Of a DNA stretch of 64,000 nt, positions 1 to 10,902 are shown piece by piece. Location of the stretch: positions 87,535,909 through 87,599,908 of the forward strand of contig CM033714.1 in the NCBI GenBank assembly GCA_019671005.1, in the 5' to 3' direction. How positions within the stretch are numbered: the stretch's first letter is position 1; every line of letters begins with the position of its first letter. The stretch comes from Hibiscus mutabilis (Eukaryota > Streptophyta > Magnoliopsida > Malvales > Malvaceae). A program made the translations under genes and the position numbers. The notes beneath the pieces were generated by a model that worked only from the letters and a program-made list of their open reading frames with translations, did not search any database and was not told the DNA's origin.

Positions 1-537
1 TGAGAGCATCTTAAAATATCTCAAATCTTTAGGTTCAAACAAAAAAGTAAATATAAAGCTGTCCTCAAACAATAATAATAAAGAGAAAACAACAGATTGT
101 TCAGTAAGAATGTTCTCTTTAATTCTTTAACCCTAAACAACAGACTCAATATTAATAGATAACACAAGTTTCCTAAATTTTCCCCATCTAAAACACCACC
201 ACAAGATCAACTTAGATTTGAATAAATATGGCATGAAAAAAATGCAAGACCTTTATGAACTCAAACGGGATGGGAATACAATTGGGCTTCCTGGCGTTAA
301 TCGTGAAATTTTCCATATTGCCAAAAGCAAGTTCTTAAGCATAAATTAATTCAATTTTCCTTACCAGTTTGCTAAATTAAAGCTTATTGTAGTTGTTTGA
401 TTGGTAAACAAAAGGAGGAGAAAGAATCTACAATCATGCCACCAAAATCATTACTCTGAGCTGCCCTTAATCAGTAACAAAAATGATTTTCACCTTTCTG
501 ATTAAAAGTAAAACAGAGGGTTGAATAAGATATTTAC
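1..537 (-). other. MTV1-like intron, running off the window
   Basis: This stretch follows the GT donor at 537/536 of the third visible MTV1 exon. It is AT-rich and I see no further exon with the expected family sequence, so I read it as intron interior. The next exon should lie beyond the left edge. Confidence 0.6.
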
Positions 538-2338
538 CTTGTTGGCCTTTTCTCTGAGGGAAGTTTGTGGAGACTCGGAACATCTCAAAACAACATCTTT
601 GTTCTCAGTAAAATAAGAAGCCACAATTAAGAAATGCTCATCTTCCTTTTTCCTCAAAATGGACTCGAGCACACATACAGCTTTCATGCGAACCTGGCCA
701 TCATTAGTTCTGGTCAAGGTTGAAAGATATTAAAAACACAAATATACAATTTCCTTTTTTTTGGAAAGAAGTCGATATAGAAAATAGAATTATCACCAAT
801 AGAAACATGGTCATGTAATGAGAACGATGTGCCTCCATGTACACCAAAGTGGTTAAGGTGAAACTGATTTGGGTAGCAGGTTTTAGCTAACCCAACCCCA
901 AACCCCCCAAAAAGCCCAAAACAGTAGTGTTGCGCAGATAATTCAGTAAATAGGGTGCAGAGAGTTACCTGCCACATTGGAGATAGAAGCTTAGATTCAA
1001 TGGCATGACTTAAAGCCAAAGCATCAAGCTTTGCAGCCTCCACAAGGAAAGCCTGAATTGCATCTCGTGTAGGTTGCAGACGCACGCCACCAGATGTCAC
1101 TATTGTTTCCAACAATCTCTCTTCACGAGTTTTAGTCTCTTTATTCGAGTTTGATTCTCCATTTGTTGTTTCTGTCTTTAATACTCTTGAATCCTGGCCC
1201 CACGGTCCACTGGCAGAACTCCCAGACACCCTTTGATTTCCATTGTGCAATTCAACAGGTTCATACCTATCCGAATGGTCAATTTCTCTAGTCAATGACC
1301 TTCGAAGTGTAGAGCTTTTGTAGTTTCCATTATCATTCTTTCCAAGTGAATGACCCTGAGTGAAACTACTAATTCCCTGCTTGATAGAAGCACTTCCAAT
1401 ACCAACGACCTCACTTAGAAATGATTTCTTATCATCAGGTGGCATTTCAAAGTTTGTGTTCCCAAATCCTTGTATTCGCTTGTTAAGGTCATCCGAAGGA
1501 GAAGGCTTACTGGGATTATTTTCTTCTGCAAATATAGCAGAAATAGCTTCATGAGCTGTTTCCCTAACAGCTTTATTGAGTGCATCACCCTTCAAAGGAT
1601 TCGGTTGCCCTCTGTAATGAAATAACTGACGCACAGCCGCAGAGTTCCTCTGCATTTCTCTCCTAAACTCCACACCCGACTTTCCCACTGCATATTTTAT
1701 CAGCCTCAAAGCCTGTAAAAATCCCACTAACAACTGAGTATTGACATGTTCTGATAATTCATTTATAGGATGTGATTTCCCCACCCGTTTAAGTTAAATT
1801 TCCTTAATTCAGAGCATTTACATACCAAAACTCCTGAGTCTTTGAAGAATATTAGGCTCTTCTCATTGTTATCTGTGTTAATAGCTTTTGCTTTAGTTGC
1901 ATTTATATACAAACGCAAGTAATACTTTGATACTGATATTTAACTACTAAAAACCTCAGTTAAAATTCTACGACCATTACTTCACTGCTTGACTAAATTG
2001 AGTTCAACATCAAAATTTCGGATTCAGAACTTAACCAGGAAAATTTCCCCAGCCAAAAAGACAAATTGATTAGAATTGACTAGATTTGAGCAAATTGAAA
2101 CAAAATTCAAAGCTTGTTCAAATGAAGTTACCTTTTGTTTGACGATGGGGCTTTTGTGATCGAGTCGTTTCAATATAAACTCGGAGACCTCTTTAACGAT
2201 ACTAACATGAGACGATCTCAAAAGCTCGCAGATCTCTTCTAACTTATAAACGGGCGTTACTTTGTCTTCATCCGAGGTAGCCCCATCTATCATCCGCGAT
2301 CTCCAATAAGTTTCCACTGCTCGCCTGCTCGAATCCAT
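538..2338 (-). CDS. MTV1: MTV1/tepsin-like ENTH/VHS trafficking protein, 5' part
   Basis: Likely adaptor of clathrin-coated vesicles carrying cargo from the trans-Golgi network to the vacuole, associated with AP-4 (family knowledge for MTV1, At3g16270). Three exons are visible on the minus strand: 2132-2338, 969-1712 and 538-693, with lengths 207, 744 and 156, all phase 0, with GT-AG borders. They give 369 residues without a break. Residues 1-140 form the ENTH/VHS helical domain, with recognisable stretches RRAVETYWRSRMID near the start and LRLIKYAVGKSG at the second exon. A Ser/Asn-rich low-complexity linker follows, then a second helical region ending SLREKANK at the last visible donor. The start at 2338 was chosen because it matches the family N-terminus; the open frame upstream is not conserved. 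The family is nearly 700 residues, so the C-terminal part must lie left of position 1. No lesion is seen. Confidence 0.9.
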
Positions 2339-3274
2339 TTCGAAAAAAATATATTTATGTAAAAAAGAATACTGAAAAACCCAAATCCTTGGATTGAATT
2401 GAAGGATTAAGATGGATCTATTTGGTCGATTGGACGAAAATAAGGGAAATCGTAGAATTTCGATGGATAGGGATTGAATTAGGGCAAAGAATGACCTTGG
2501 ATTTGGGAACGAAGGCGGGTGCCGTGGTGCTGTTGCTAAACTCACACAACTGTCAGGTTGTTAATTTTGTCTGTCACTTGCACATAGCTGGCACATAAGG
2601 CGTTGTTGTTTTTGGACCGGCTGAAGGCAACGCTAGCAATTTTAGATGTGGTGTTAATACATTTTGTTCGGTCACTTAATTTTTGCGCTGATTTTGGTCT
2701 CAAATGTAAATTTTGAAAAATTAAAAATTTTAATTTTTCTTCAAACGTCGTTTTCAAAGTTAAACTAAGATTTTATTAATTTTGTCGAAGGAAGCCTTAT
2801 TATGCATTTAGTATTGAATTAACTGTTTTCTATTAAATTAGTACATAAGGAATATTTATTTTTAAGTTAATATTTGAATAAGATATTATCTCTCAAGTTT
2901 GTACATAGATGAATTTTTGCTCTTAAGTTGGTACTTAAATTTTAATTTTATCTATTGTTTTACTATTTTTATTAATAATTTTAGTCTCAAAACTTATATA
3001 TGCTATCAATTTAATTCTAATTCAAAATAATTTAACACTTGATATTTAAAAACTCCATCAATTTAATTATTTTTTACGATAATATACCTAATAAATCTAT
3101 CGGATCAAAAGAATAGTTGGATAACTGCATCCTACAATGAAACAAAAGTTACTGTTAAACTTTTAGTATACCAAGAAAATAACATAATATTTTTAGGAGA
3201 AGAACAAATAATTTAGGAGAATAACAAAAAGCAAAATAATAGAATTTTTAAATATAAAAGGATTAAATTTATTT
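2339..3274. other. AT-rich 5' flank of MTV1
   Basis: The first 200 bases hold the 5' leader and putative promoter of the MTV1-like gene. The rest is AT-rich sequence with no gene that I can support and no clear TATA box at a sensible distance. Confidence 0.5.
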
Positions 3275-4775
3275 AGGCAAATTACTCCAGTGACCATCGA
3301 ACTGTTAGGGATATCTATTTTGACCACAAAACTAGGCAATTCATCAATCAGACCACCAAACTTATTAAATTAACCTATTTTGACCACCGCCGTGAAAAAA
3401 CAAACGGAATGATGATGTGGCAATTAACGAAATTTTATCAATTTGGTCTTAATTTTAATTAAATAAAATAAAATTAATCAACCAATCAGATGATGACATG
3501 TGTCATCACTCAATTTGATAAATTTACTTAAATTTTAATTTATTTTTATTTAATATTTAATATATTTCCCCTCCAATCAAGTGATATCACCACCTAGTTA
3601 AAGGAAAATTGAAGACGAATAGAATGGCCTTGGGGTGAATCAAACATGGGACCAATGGGTGTTATACCCACACCTTTACCATTACATCAACCTACTCTTG
3701 GTGACATAAAACGCACATTTTTATATACATATCTTATAATGCAGTAAATGTTATAAAAAATAAAAATAGTTGAAAGGTGACTCGAACCTAAATCACTTGG
3801 GATGTATAAAAAAATATTCAATTTAAAATAAAATAAATTTGATTTAAAATATTCGAATATTTTTTTATTTTTCATATTTAAAGTAGTTATTAAATATTCG
3901 ATTTAATTTAAATATGAAAATATTAAACATTAGATTTAAAAATTTTGATTTAAAAGAAAAAAAAATTAATTTAAGATATTATTTTAAATCAATTTTTTCT
4001 TTTAAATCGAATATTTAATATTTTCATATTTAAATTAAATTGAATATTTAATAACAACTTTAAATATTCGATTTAATTTAAAAATAAAAAATAAAACATT
4101 TATTTTCATTTTAAATCTTGCTTTAATAACTACTTTAAACATATTTAAAATATTTTCATTTTTAATTAATTACTTGATTTGATTTGGTGGTTTGTGTGAT
4201 TTTATGCATTTCAAATGATTTAGGTTTGAGTCACTTTTCAACTATTTTTATTTTTTTTCTAATATTTACTGCATTATAAGATATGTATATAAAAGAGTGC
4301 ATTTTATATCACCAAGAGCGTGTTGGTACAATGATAAAGGCATGGTTATAACATCCATTGGTCTCAAGTTCAATTCACCCAAGGCTGTTTCCATCCATCT
4401 TCAACTTTCCTTTAACTAGGTGGTGATGACCACCTCATTGGGGGGAATATATTAATACTAAGTAAAAGTGAATTAAAATTTAAGTAAATTTATCCAATTA
4501 GGTAATGATACGTGTTATAAGATTGGTTCATTAATTTTATTTAATTAAATTAAAATTAGGACCGAATTGATATAATAGGTAAATAATAGGGACCAAATGT
4601 GTAATTTTATAAATTTTCGTTAACTGTCACATCACCCATCCGTTATTTTTTTTTAATGGTGGTGGTCAAAATAGGTCAATTTAATTAATTTAATGGAAGA
4701 TTGAACAAGTTGTATAGTTCGATGGTCAAAATAGGTATACCCCAATAGTTTGGTGCTCACAGGAGTAGTTTACCT
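3275..4775. mobile_element. Mutator-like foldback element 1
   Basis: A 1.5-kb element that is close to one long imperfect palindrome. The left end reads AGGCAAATTACTCC and the right end is the complement of AGGTAAACTACTCC. Inner arms also pair: the segment near 3720-3745 matches 4262-4295 inverted, and the centre near 3970 is an AT-rich axis. Flanks resemble an 8-base target duplication, ATTTATTT on the left and ATTTATTG on the right. No transposase reading frame is present, so it is non-autonomous. The left breakpoint of the aquaporin tandem duplication falls inside its right arm at 4530. Confidence 0.7.
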
Positions 4776-6198
4776 ATTTATTGATTTGTTTTGAATTATG
4801 ATCAAATTGATCGAATATATAAGTTTTGGTACCAACTTGAGAGAAGGTGTCTAGTTCAAGTACTAATTTGAAAGTACTTAGCTCATATATCGATTTGAGA
4901 GGAAAAAATTTAAGTTCCAACTCGATTTGAGAATAGGTCTAGTTTATGTATTAAATATATATTTAAGCCTTTGGATTATTATAAAAATTTATCAGGGTTA
5001 AAATTATACATATAGTTATTCAACTATTAGGTTGTTTTATTCAGTCAACTCTAGTACAATACAGGCAGTCATCTTAGACAGGGTATTCATAGACTACATT
5101 AACATTTCTCTTACTAAGTATGCTTCACAACCAATTTGATTATCAAAAAATTACATCATATTATTACGATAATTAGAATCATAAAAATATTAATACAATA
5201 AAAATGATAAGAAAATATTAGGATCGTTGTCTTTCTCTCCTAAATTCAAGAATTCTCGACTTTAATCTAAAGTGTTGCTCGATTTTCTCATCATTGAAAT
5301 ATCAAGGTTGACAAGAATAAAACTCAATGGTACCATATTGTAAAGGACCATAACTTTTACTCCTCAATGATAAAATCACAAAAAAATGAGAATGCTTTGG
5401 AGCTTCAACATCTCTCATGGACTTATTTTAAATCCAATGGCTCTTATTTTATCTGTCTAGAAGGTATTGATACGTTACTTCAGAAGGTACCTATACTTTA
5501 GATCAAATAATAATACTTAGTCAGATATTTATATTTTATTTCTGAATTTACACTCTACTCCTTTGAACTTATTTTTTTTTATAATTTGATCCTTCATAGC
5601 TCAATTCAGGGCAATTGAGTTCAACTTTTCCATCATAATTTTATGCAATCATGGGGTTGAGAGTTAAAGTTACGTTATTCAAGACTACGAATCAAAAAAT
5701 ATTGTGCTAGTCTTGAAGAACAGCGTCTATTTTTCAATTACACCAATCAAGGTAAAATTACTTTTTAAACAATAAACTTTACGACAATACAGTGAACCTA
5801 TTTTATTTTCTTACACTTAAATTCAAACATGTGTGCCATAAAACCATTTTTGTTTAATTTCTTTCTAATTCGGTTTTTTTTTTCTTTTGTGGTTGAGAGA
5901 TGACAGTGATATAGCACAATTTGGTTCAATTATTGCACAAGGGTAGGACCATAAAATAAGTAGTGCAATAAAGCAGACGAGAAGAATGATTAAAAAAAAG
6001 TGGCTTAAAATCACCAACCTCATCCATTTCCACAATAGCAACGATTGACACAACAAACTTTACAAACAATAACAAACGAACAAAATAAAAACCAAAGCTA
6101 ATAAAGAAAGAACAGCAACAACTGCCATTACTTCTTTTTATTACAATAACCAATGGATAACAAGAGCAAAGCAAATTAGACTTGTCATTTTGATCAAC

Positions 6199-7143
6199 TT
6201 AAAAGTCATTGGATAATGGGGCATGTTCCGAGTGCATGAACACATTTCCATAGATGAGTCCAGCCAAGCCACCGCCGACGAGTGGTCCGACCCAGTAGAT
6301 CCAAATGCCGCTGAAGTCGCCACTAGCCACTGCTGGTCCGAAGGACCGAGCTGGGTTCATGGATCCACCAGAGAATGGACCAGCAGCCAAGATGTTGGCT
6401 CCAACAATGAACCCAATGGCAATGGGTGCAATGGTGCCGAGTGAGCCCTTCTTTGGGTCAGCTGCGGTTGCATACACTGTGTAAACTAATGCAAATGTGA
6501 TGATGATCTCCATCACCACTCCCTGAATAGCTCCGACTCCGGCTCCGAGACCGTGGGTGGGAATTGCCTGCAATAAAAAAACAATATACCTGAAATATTA
6601 GCCTATGTGACTCGGATTGAGTATATATTCGAATTTTAATGACAAAGTTGTTATTTAGGCTTACCAAGCCACCAGTGACAGCCTTGAGTAAGAAGCAAGC
6701 AACAATGGATCCAAGGAGTTGTGCAATCCAATAAAAGATGCCGGTGAGGATGGTGATTTGGCCGCCGAGAGCTAACCCGAAGGTGACGGCAGGGTTGACA
6801 TGGCCACCAGATATGTTGGCACTAATGGCTACAGCAACAAAGAGAGCAAATCCATGGCAAACAGCAATGGCGACTAGACCATCAGGATCTAGGGCTGCAT
6901 CTGTTGTCAACTTGTCTGCACCAAATTATAAACAGAAATCATCTCAGTTTTCAACAAAAAGCAAACAACAGGTATGTTTAGTTAGTGTGATTGTGGGGAC
7001 TGGGGAGGGTATTAACTGTAAGCAATGGCAGAGCCGACGCCGGCGAAAACGAAGACCAAAGTTGAGATGAACTCAGCAAGATAGGCCTTGATAGAGCCTA
7101 AACTGAACGAATCATCGAAACGACCGAAGGCGATTCCAGCCAT
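6199..7143 (-). CDS. TIP2;1: Delta-type tonoplast intrinsic protein (aquaporin), copy A
   Basis: Vacuolar-membrane channel for water and, in this subfamily, ammonia and small solutes. Three exons: 7017-7143, 6665-6915 and 6199-6567, giving 248 residues with perfect phases and GT-AG borders. The start MAGIAFGRFDDSFSLGS is the family N-terminus. Six membrane helices are predicted by homology, with NPA boxes at residues 83-85 and 197-199. The selectivity filter reads His63, Ile185, Gly194, Arg200, the HIGR signature of TIP2 proteins, and loop C carries His131. The C-terminus HSEHAPLSNDF is typical. Compared with copy B it has Ser74 instead of Gly just before the first NPA loop, Leu22 instead of Ile, and Ala127/Ile128 instead of Thr/Val. 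The gene appears fully intact. Confidence 0.95.
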
Positions 7144-7235
7144 GTTCGAAACAAAAAGAGAGTTTTTCTACGTAAGGATATAGAAAGAAAATAGCTCAAC
7201 TTCATACAACGCTGCAACCCTTTTGTTTGGTCACA

Positions 7236-7243
7236 TATAAATA
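7236..7243 (-). promoter_or_regulatory. Possible TATA box of TIP2;1 copy A
   Basis: The minus strand reads TATTTATA about 93 bases upstream of the ATG. The same word and spacing occur upstream of copy B. This is a weak assignment because the region is AT-rich. Confidence 0.3.
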
Positions 7244-7385
7244 CTATGAGAACATTAAAGAGGAACATGGCTTCCATAATTTAATATTACTATACCCTAC
7301 TTGCATTTCATGAAAAAGGAAAACCTACAGTGCTATGTCCAAATTCCATTCGTATAATAATTATTTATACAAATTAAATTAGAGT

Positions 7386-7604
7386 AAACTTTTGATACAC
7401 ATGTATATTTACATTATAAAACCTAAATCCCAAATTTCTAACCCTAACCCTAAAAAAATAAACCCTAAACCTTAAACAATATATCCTAAACTCCTAAACT
7501 TTAAACCCTAAACTCCTAAACTTTAAACCCTAAACTAAAACTATAACCCTTAAAACTAAAAAGCACGTGTAAATTAAAGTTTACGCGACTTGTGTATCAA
7601 AGTT
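7386..7604. mobile_element. Small inverted-repeat element with telomere-like CCCTAAA core (copy A)
   Basis: Ends are inverted copies of AACTTTTGATACACA (left) and AACTTTGATACACAAG (right, read on the minus strand). Between them lies a run of degenerate CCCTAAA and CCTAAACT units. There is no coding capacity. Related copies are at about 14166-14392 and 42215-42472, with decayed relatives at 44733-44930 and 48650-48785. Confidence 0.6.
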
Positions 7605-8968
7605 TTTTTATTAAATTAAATCCAAATCTATATAAACAAATTCAAATTAAAATGCTTCTTATATAAACATATTTAATCAAATTGAAAATTTATATCAACT
7701 AATTGAATATAATTCAAGTTTATTTTCGATCGGATATAAATAATATTTTTTAATAGTCTTAAAGTAATTACAAGATAATATATGTTTATGTTTTTTTAAT
7801 CTTTTAATAAGACAACACACCTTATAAATAAAACTGCTCGAATTTGAGATAATGATAATATTTTTTTTCTCATTCATCCTAGCTGGCATTAACATGGGTT
7901 TGAATAGAATTGTCTGAGAAGGTAATGAATGATTCGTCCATGTGAGATGTGACCCAACCCAACCTCTCTTTTGCTTTTGTGTTTTGTTTGAATCCGTGAA
8001 GAACATAATGATAAAAGAAAAATAAATGAAAATAGAGAGATGTGATGTGATGAGGTCGCGACTTGGTTTGGGCCACATAGTGCACCGACCATGTTTGAAG
8101 GGAAAATGAAATCGTGGGGCTGCTGGGATGCCATTTCCGAAATTGTGCGGACAAGATTAAATTCTAAAATAAAAGATTTGGTGAGTGTTTTTTTCATTTC
8201 AATTATGAGTTAAGCTGGATAGGGAGGAATCTTAAGCAACTTTTTGGCACCCTTGTTGGTTTATTTGACAAATTTTTTCCGTTGATGGCATATAATTTTA
8301 TATATTATCAATTTAATTCGATATAATCATATTATCATAGAAAAGTTAAAAAAGGATGTGGCTCTATCTAATTCACTCAAAGTATATAGAATGATGTATT
8401 ATTATTAATACATCAAATATTTATTCTTTTAATTTAATAGTATGTTTAAGCCATGAAAGGTAGGATTTGAATATCCATTATTTTTTTCTGTCAAAAAAAA
8501 GAATATCTATTGTTTTGATTCGGTTTGTCCTTTCAAGGAAAGGGATAATGTTAATTAATAATTTTCTTTAAAATATAACGTTATTTTTTTTTGACAAATT
8601 CTATCTAATCTTATTTAGAGGGATGATTTCCTGAATTGATTTAGTTTAGTGTTGAGCGTTCGATTGAGTCAAAAAATTTAAATTATTCGAGTTTGTAAGT
8701 TTTGTTTTACGATTTAAATTTTATTTAAAATTTTTCGAGTTAAGTTGAATTTATAAAATTACGAGTCGAGTCAAAACGAATCAATTTTTTCGCCAAGAGT
8801 CGAGTCGAGTTTTGCCTACCCTAGTTTAATTATCCAAAACTTTTAACACGTGTCCAAATCTGTACTTTTTAGGAATTTGGGGTTCTCAAAAGATATTCAG
8901 ATAGTTTAGCACTGTCAATCACAACTAATTTCTTTTTGAAGTGATGCTCGCTAGTATTTTATGCATAT
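7605..8968. other. AT-rich intergenic DNA upstream of TIP2;1 copy A
   Basis: No gene is supported. Short open frames on the minus strand at 7695-8197 show no family resemblance and differ in frame between the two duplicate units. A patch near 8650-8815 is rich in TCGAGT words and resembles other dispersed repeats in the window. Confidence 0.5.
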
Positions 8969-9662
8969 TGTCACGGATCAAACTTTTAGGACTGAGTCAT
9001 TAGCGCAAACATCAGCGGAAGAGGTTGTGCGCGGTGTAATGGGCTTGGCAAGACCATCACACTTGGCCCGACACTTGGAAAATGCTAGAAAGCCCGCAAG
9101 CCCACAGGACTTAGCCAAATCAATAGAGGATTCATGAGGGTAATTCGGTCAAAGCATTATCTATTTATTTGAAATATAATTTGTAGATAATGTTTGTGAT
9201 AATTAGATATTTGAATTGAGATTTTGTTAGATAAGATTAATCTCGATCGTCGATGTAATTTAAACTGGGCCGTTGGATGTAAGGGAGTTCAACTATAAAT
9301 AGAGGCTCCCCACCTCACTTGTAAATCATTCACTTATTCATCCATTCTCTGAGTAATACAAAGAAGCACTTACTCTAAACTTTCAGAGTGTTCTTCGTGT
9401 TCTTGAATGTTCTTCGTTGTTCTAGTTGCCAATCTCTTTCCGTTGTTCTTTGATTAGCTTCCACTTAGAACGGTCTTTCATTTGAGGGCTTCGAAAAGTG
9501 TTTGATCTTCCGAAGCGAGAATCCTGGCTGAGTTAGGTGTTTGTCGAGAGAGCTTCACCTAAGGCCGTGACAAGGGATTTTAGGGCGACTTAGCCGACGT
9601 TTCAACCGAGAAAACGACTAAGGCCCGCACGGTTCGGCTGGTTAAAGTCTAGTCCCGTGACA
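8969..9662. mobile_element. Solo-LTR-like segment (copy A)
   Basis: A 694-base segment begins TGTCACGG and ends CCGTGACA, the terminal TG...CA inverted repeat expected of a long terminal repeat. It contains a TATAAATAG box near 9294 and a GC-richer 3' half. It is flanked by ATAT on both sides, a short and possibly eroded target duplication. No internal retrotransposon genes adjoin it. Confidence 0.6.
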
Positions 9663-9737
9663 ATATGTATCAACCTCGTGTATTTGTTTATAGATTCAAT
9701 GGTGTAAGAAATCCTTAAAATTTTGAGAAAAAAATAA

Positions 9738-10902
9738 GGGTAAACTACCCTAGTGACTACCGAACTAATTAGGGATACCTATTTTGACTATCGAACTATC
9801 AAAATCGTCAATCAGACCACCAAACTTATTAAATCAACTTATTTTGACCACCGCTGTTAAAAAAATTAACGGATGGGTGACGTGTAGTTAATGAAAATTT
9901 GTGAAATTACATATTTAGTCTATGTTATTTACCTATAATTTTAATTTGGTCCTAATTTAAATTAAATTAAAAATTAAAATTAAGCATCCAATCGGATGAC
10001 GACACGTGTCATCACCCGATTGGACAATTTATTTTAATTTTTAATTTAATTTATTTAATATTTAATATATTAATTTTTTACCGCCTGGTTAAAGGAAAAT
10101 TAAAGAGACAAGGAGTGTGCTTGGGGTGGTTTGAACCTGGAACCTCTTGGGTAAAATACCTCAGACCATTACCACCGGGAAAAATTATTCAATTTAATCT
10201 AAAAATATAAAAACCATAAATTTGTTTTAATTTTAAATCTTGCTTCAACTATACTTTAAATATATTCAAAATATTTTAATTTTTTACTAAAAAATTGAAT
10301 TAATTTAGCGGTTTGTATATTTTTACACATTCCAAATTACCTCAGTTCGAATCCCCTCTCAATTATTTTTACTTCTTTTTCCCTAACAATTACAGTATTA
10401 TAAGATATATATATAAGGGTGTAATTTGTATCAATTTAGGTGGTTTGGCGCAATGGTAATGGCCTGGTATTTTACCCAGGTTCAAACCATCCCAAACACA
10501 CTCTTTGTCTCTTTAATTTTCCTTTAACCCGGCAGTGACACGTGTCACCACCTGATTGGAGGAAAATTAATATATTAAATAAATTAAATTAAAAATTAAA
10601 ATAAATTGTCCAATCGGGTGATGACACGTGTCGTCGTCCAATTGGATGATTAATTTTAATTAATTTAATTTAAATTAGACAAACTTGAAATTATAGGTAA
10701 ATAACATGGACTAAATGTATAATTTTACAAATTTTCGTTAATTGCCACATCACCCCTGCGTTACCCATCCGATAGTTTTTTAACAGCGGTGGTCAAAATA
10801 AGTTGATTTAATAAGTTTAGTGGCCTGATTGACGATTTCGATAGTTCGGTGGTCAAAATAGCTATCCCCAATTAGTTTGGTGATCACTGGGGTAGTTTAC
10901 CC
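9738..10902. mobile_element. Mutator-like foldback element 2 (copy A)
   Basis: A 1,165-base element with long terminal inverted repeats starting GGGTAAACTACCC at both ends. It is flanked by a perfect 9-base target duplication, AAAAAATAA, at 9729-9737 and 10903-10911. A 9-base duplication and long inverted repeats are the hallmark of Mutator-like elements. It encodes no transposase. Each arm carries a tRNA-like patch, clearest at 10441-10490. Confidence 0.8.

Noticed and set aside
6223..7070. Plus-strand open frames over the aquaporin copy A exons
   Set aside because: They are antisense shadows of the conserved minus-strand exons; the same happens over copy B at 13016-13746.
7421..7560. CCCTAAA-rich tract considered as an interstitial telomere
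   Set aside because: The units are degenerate and bounded by inverted ends shared with other copies, which fits a mobile element better.
7695..8197. Minus-strand open frames of 91-127 residues upstream of aquaporin copy A
   Set aside because: The corresponding frames upstream of copy B (14504-15009) differ in length and frame despite near-identical DNA, and no protein family is recognisable.
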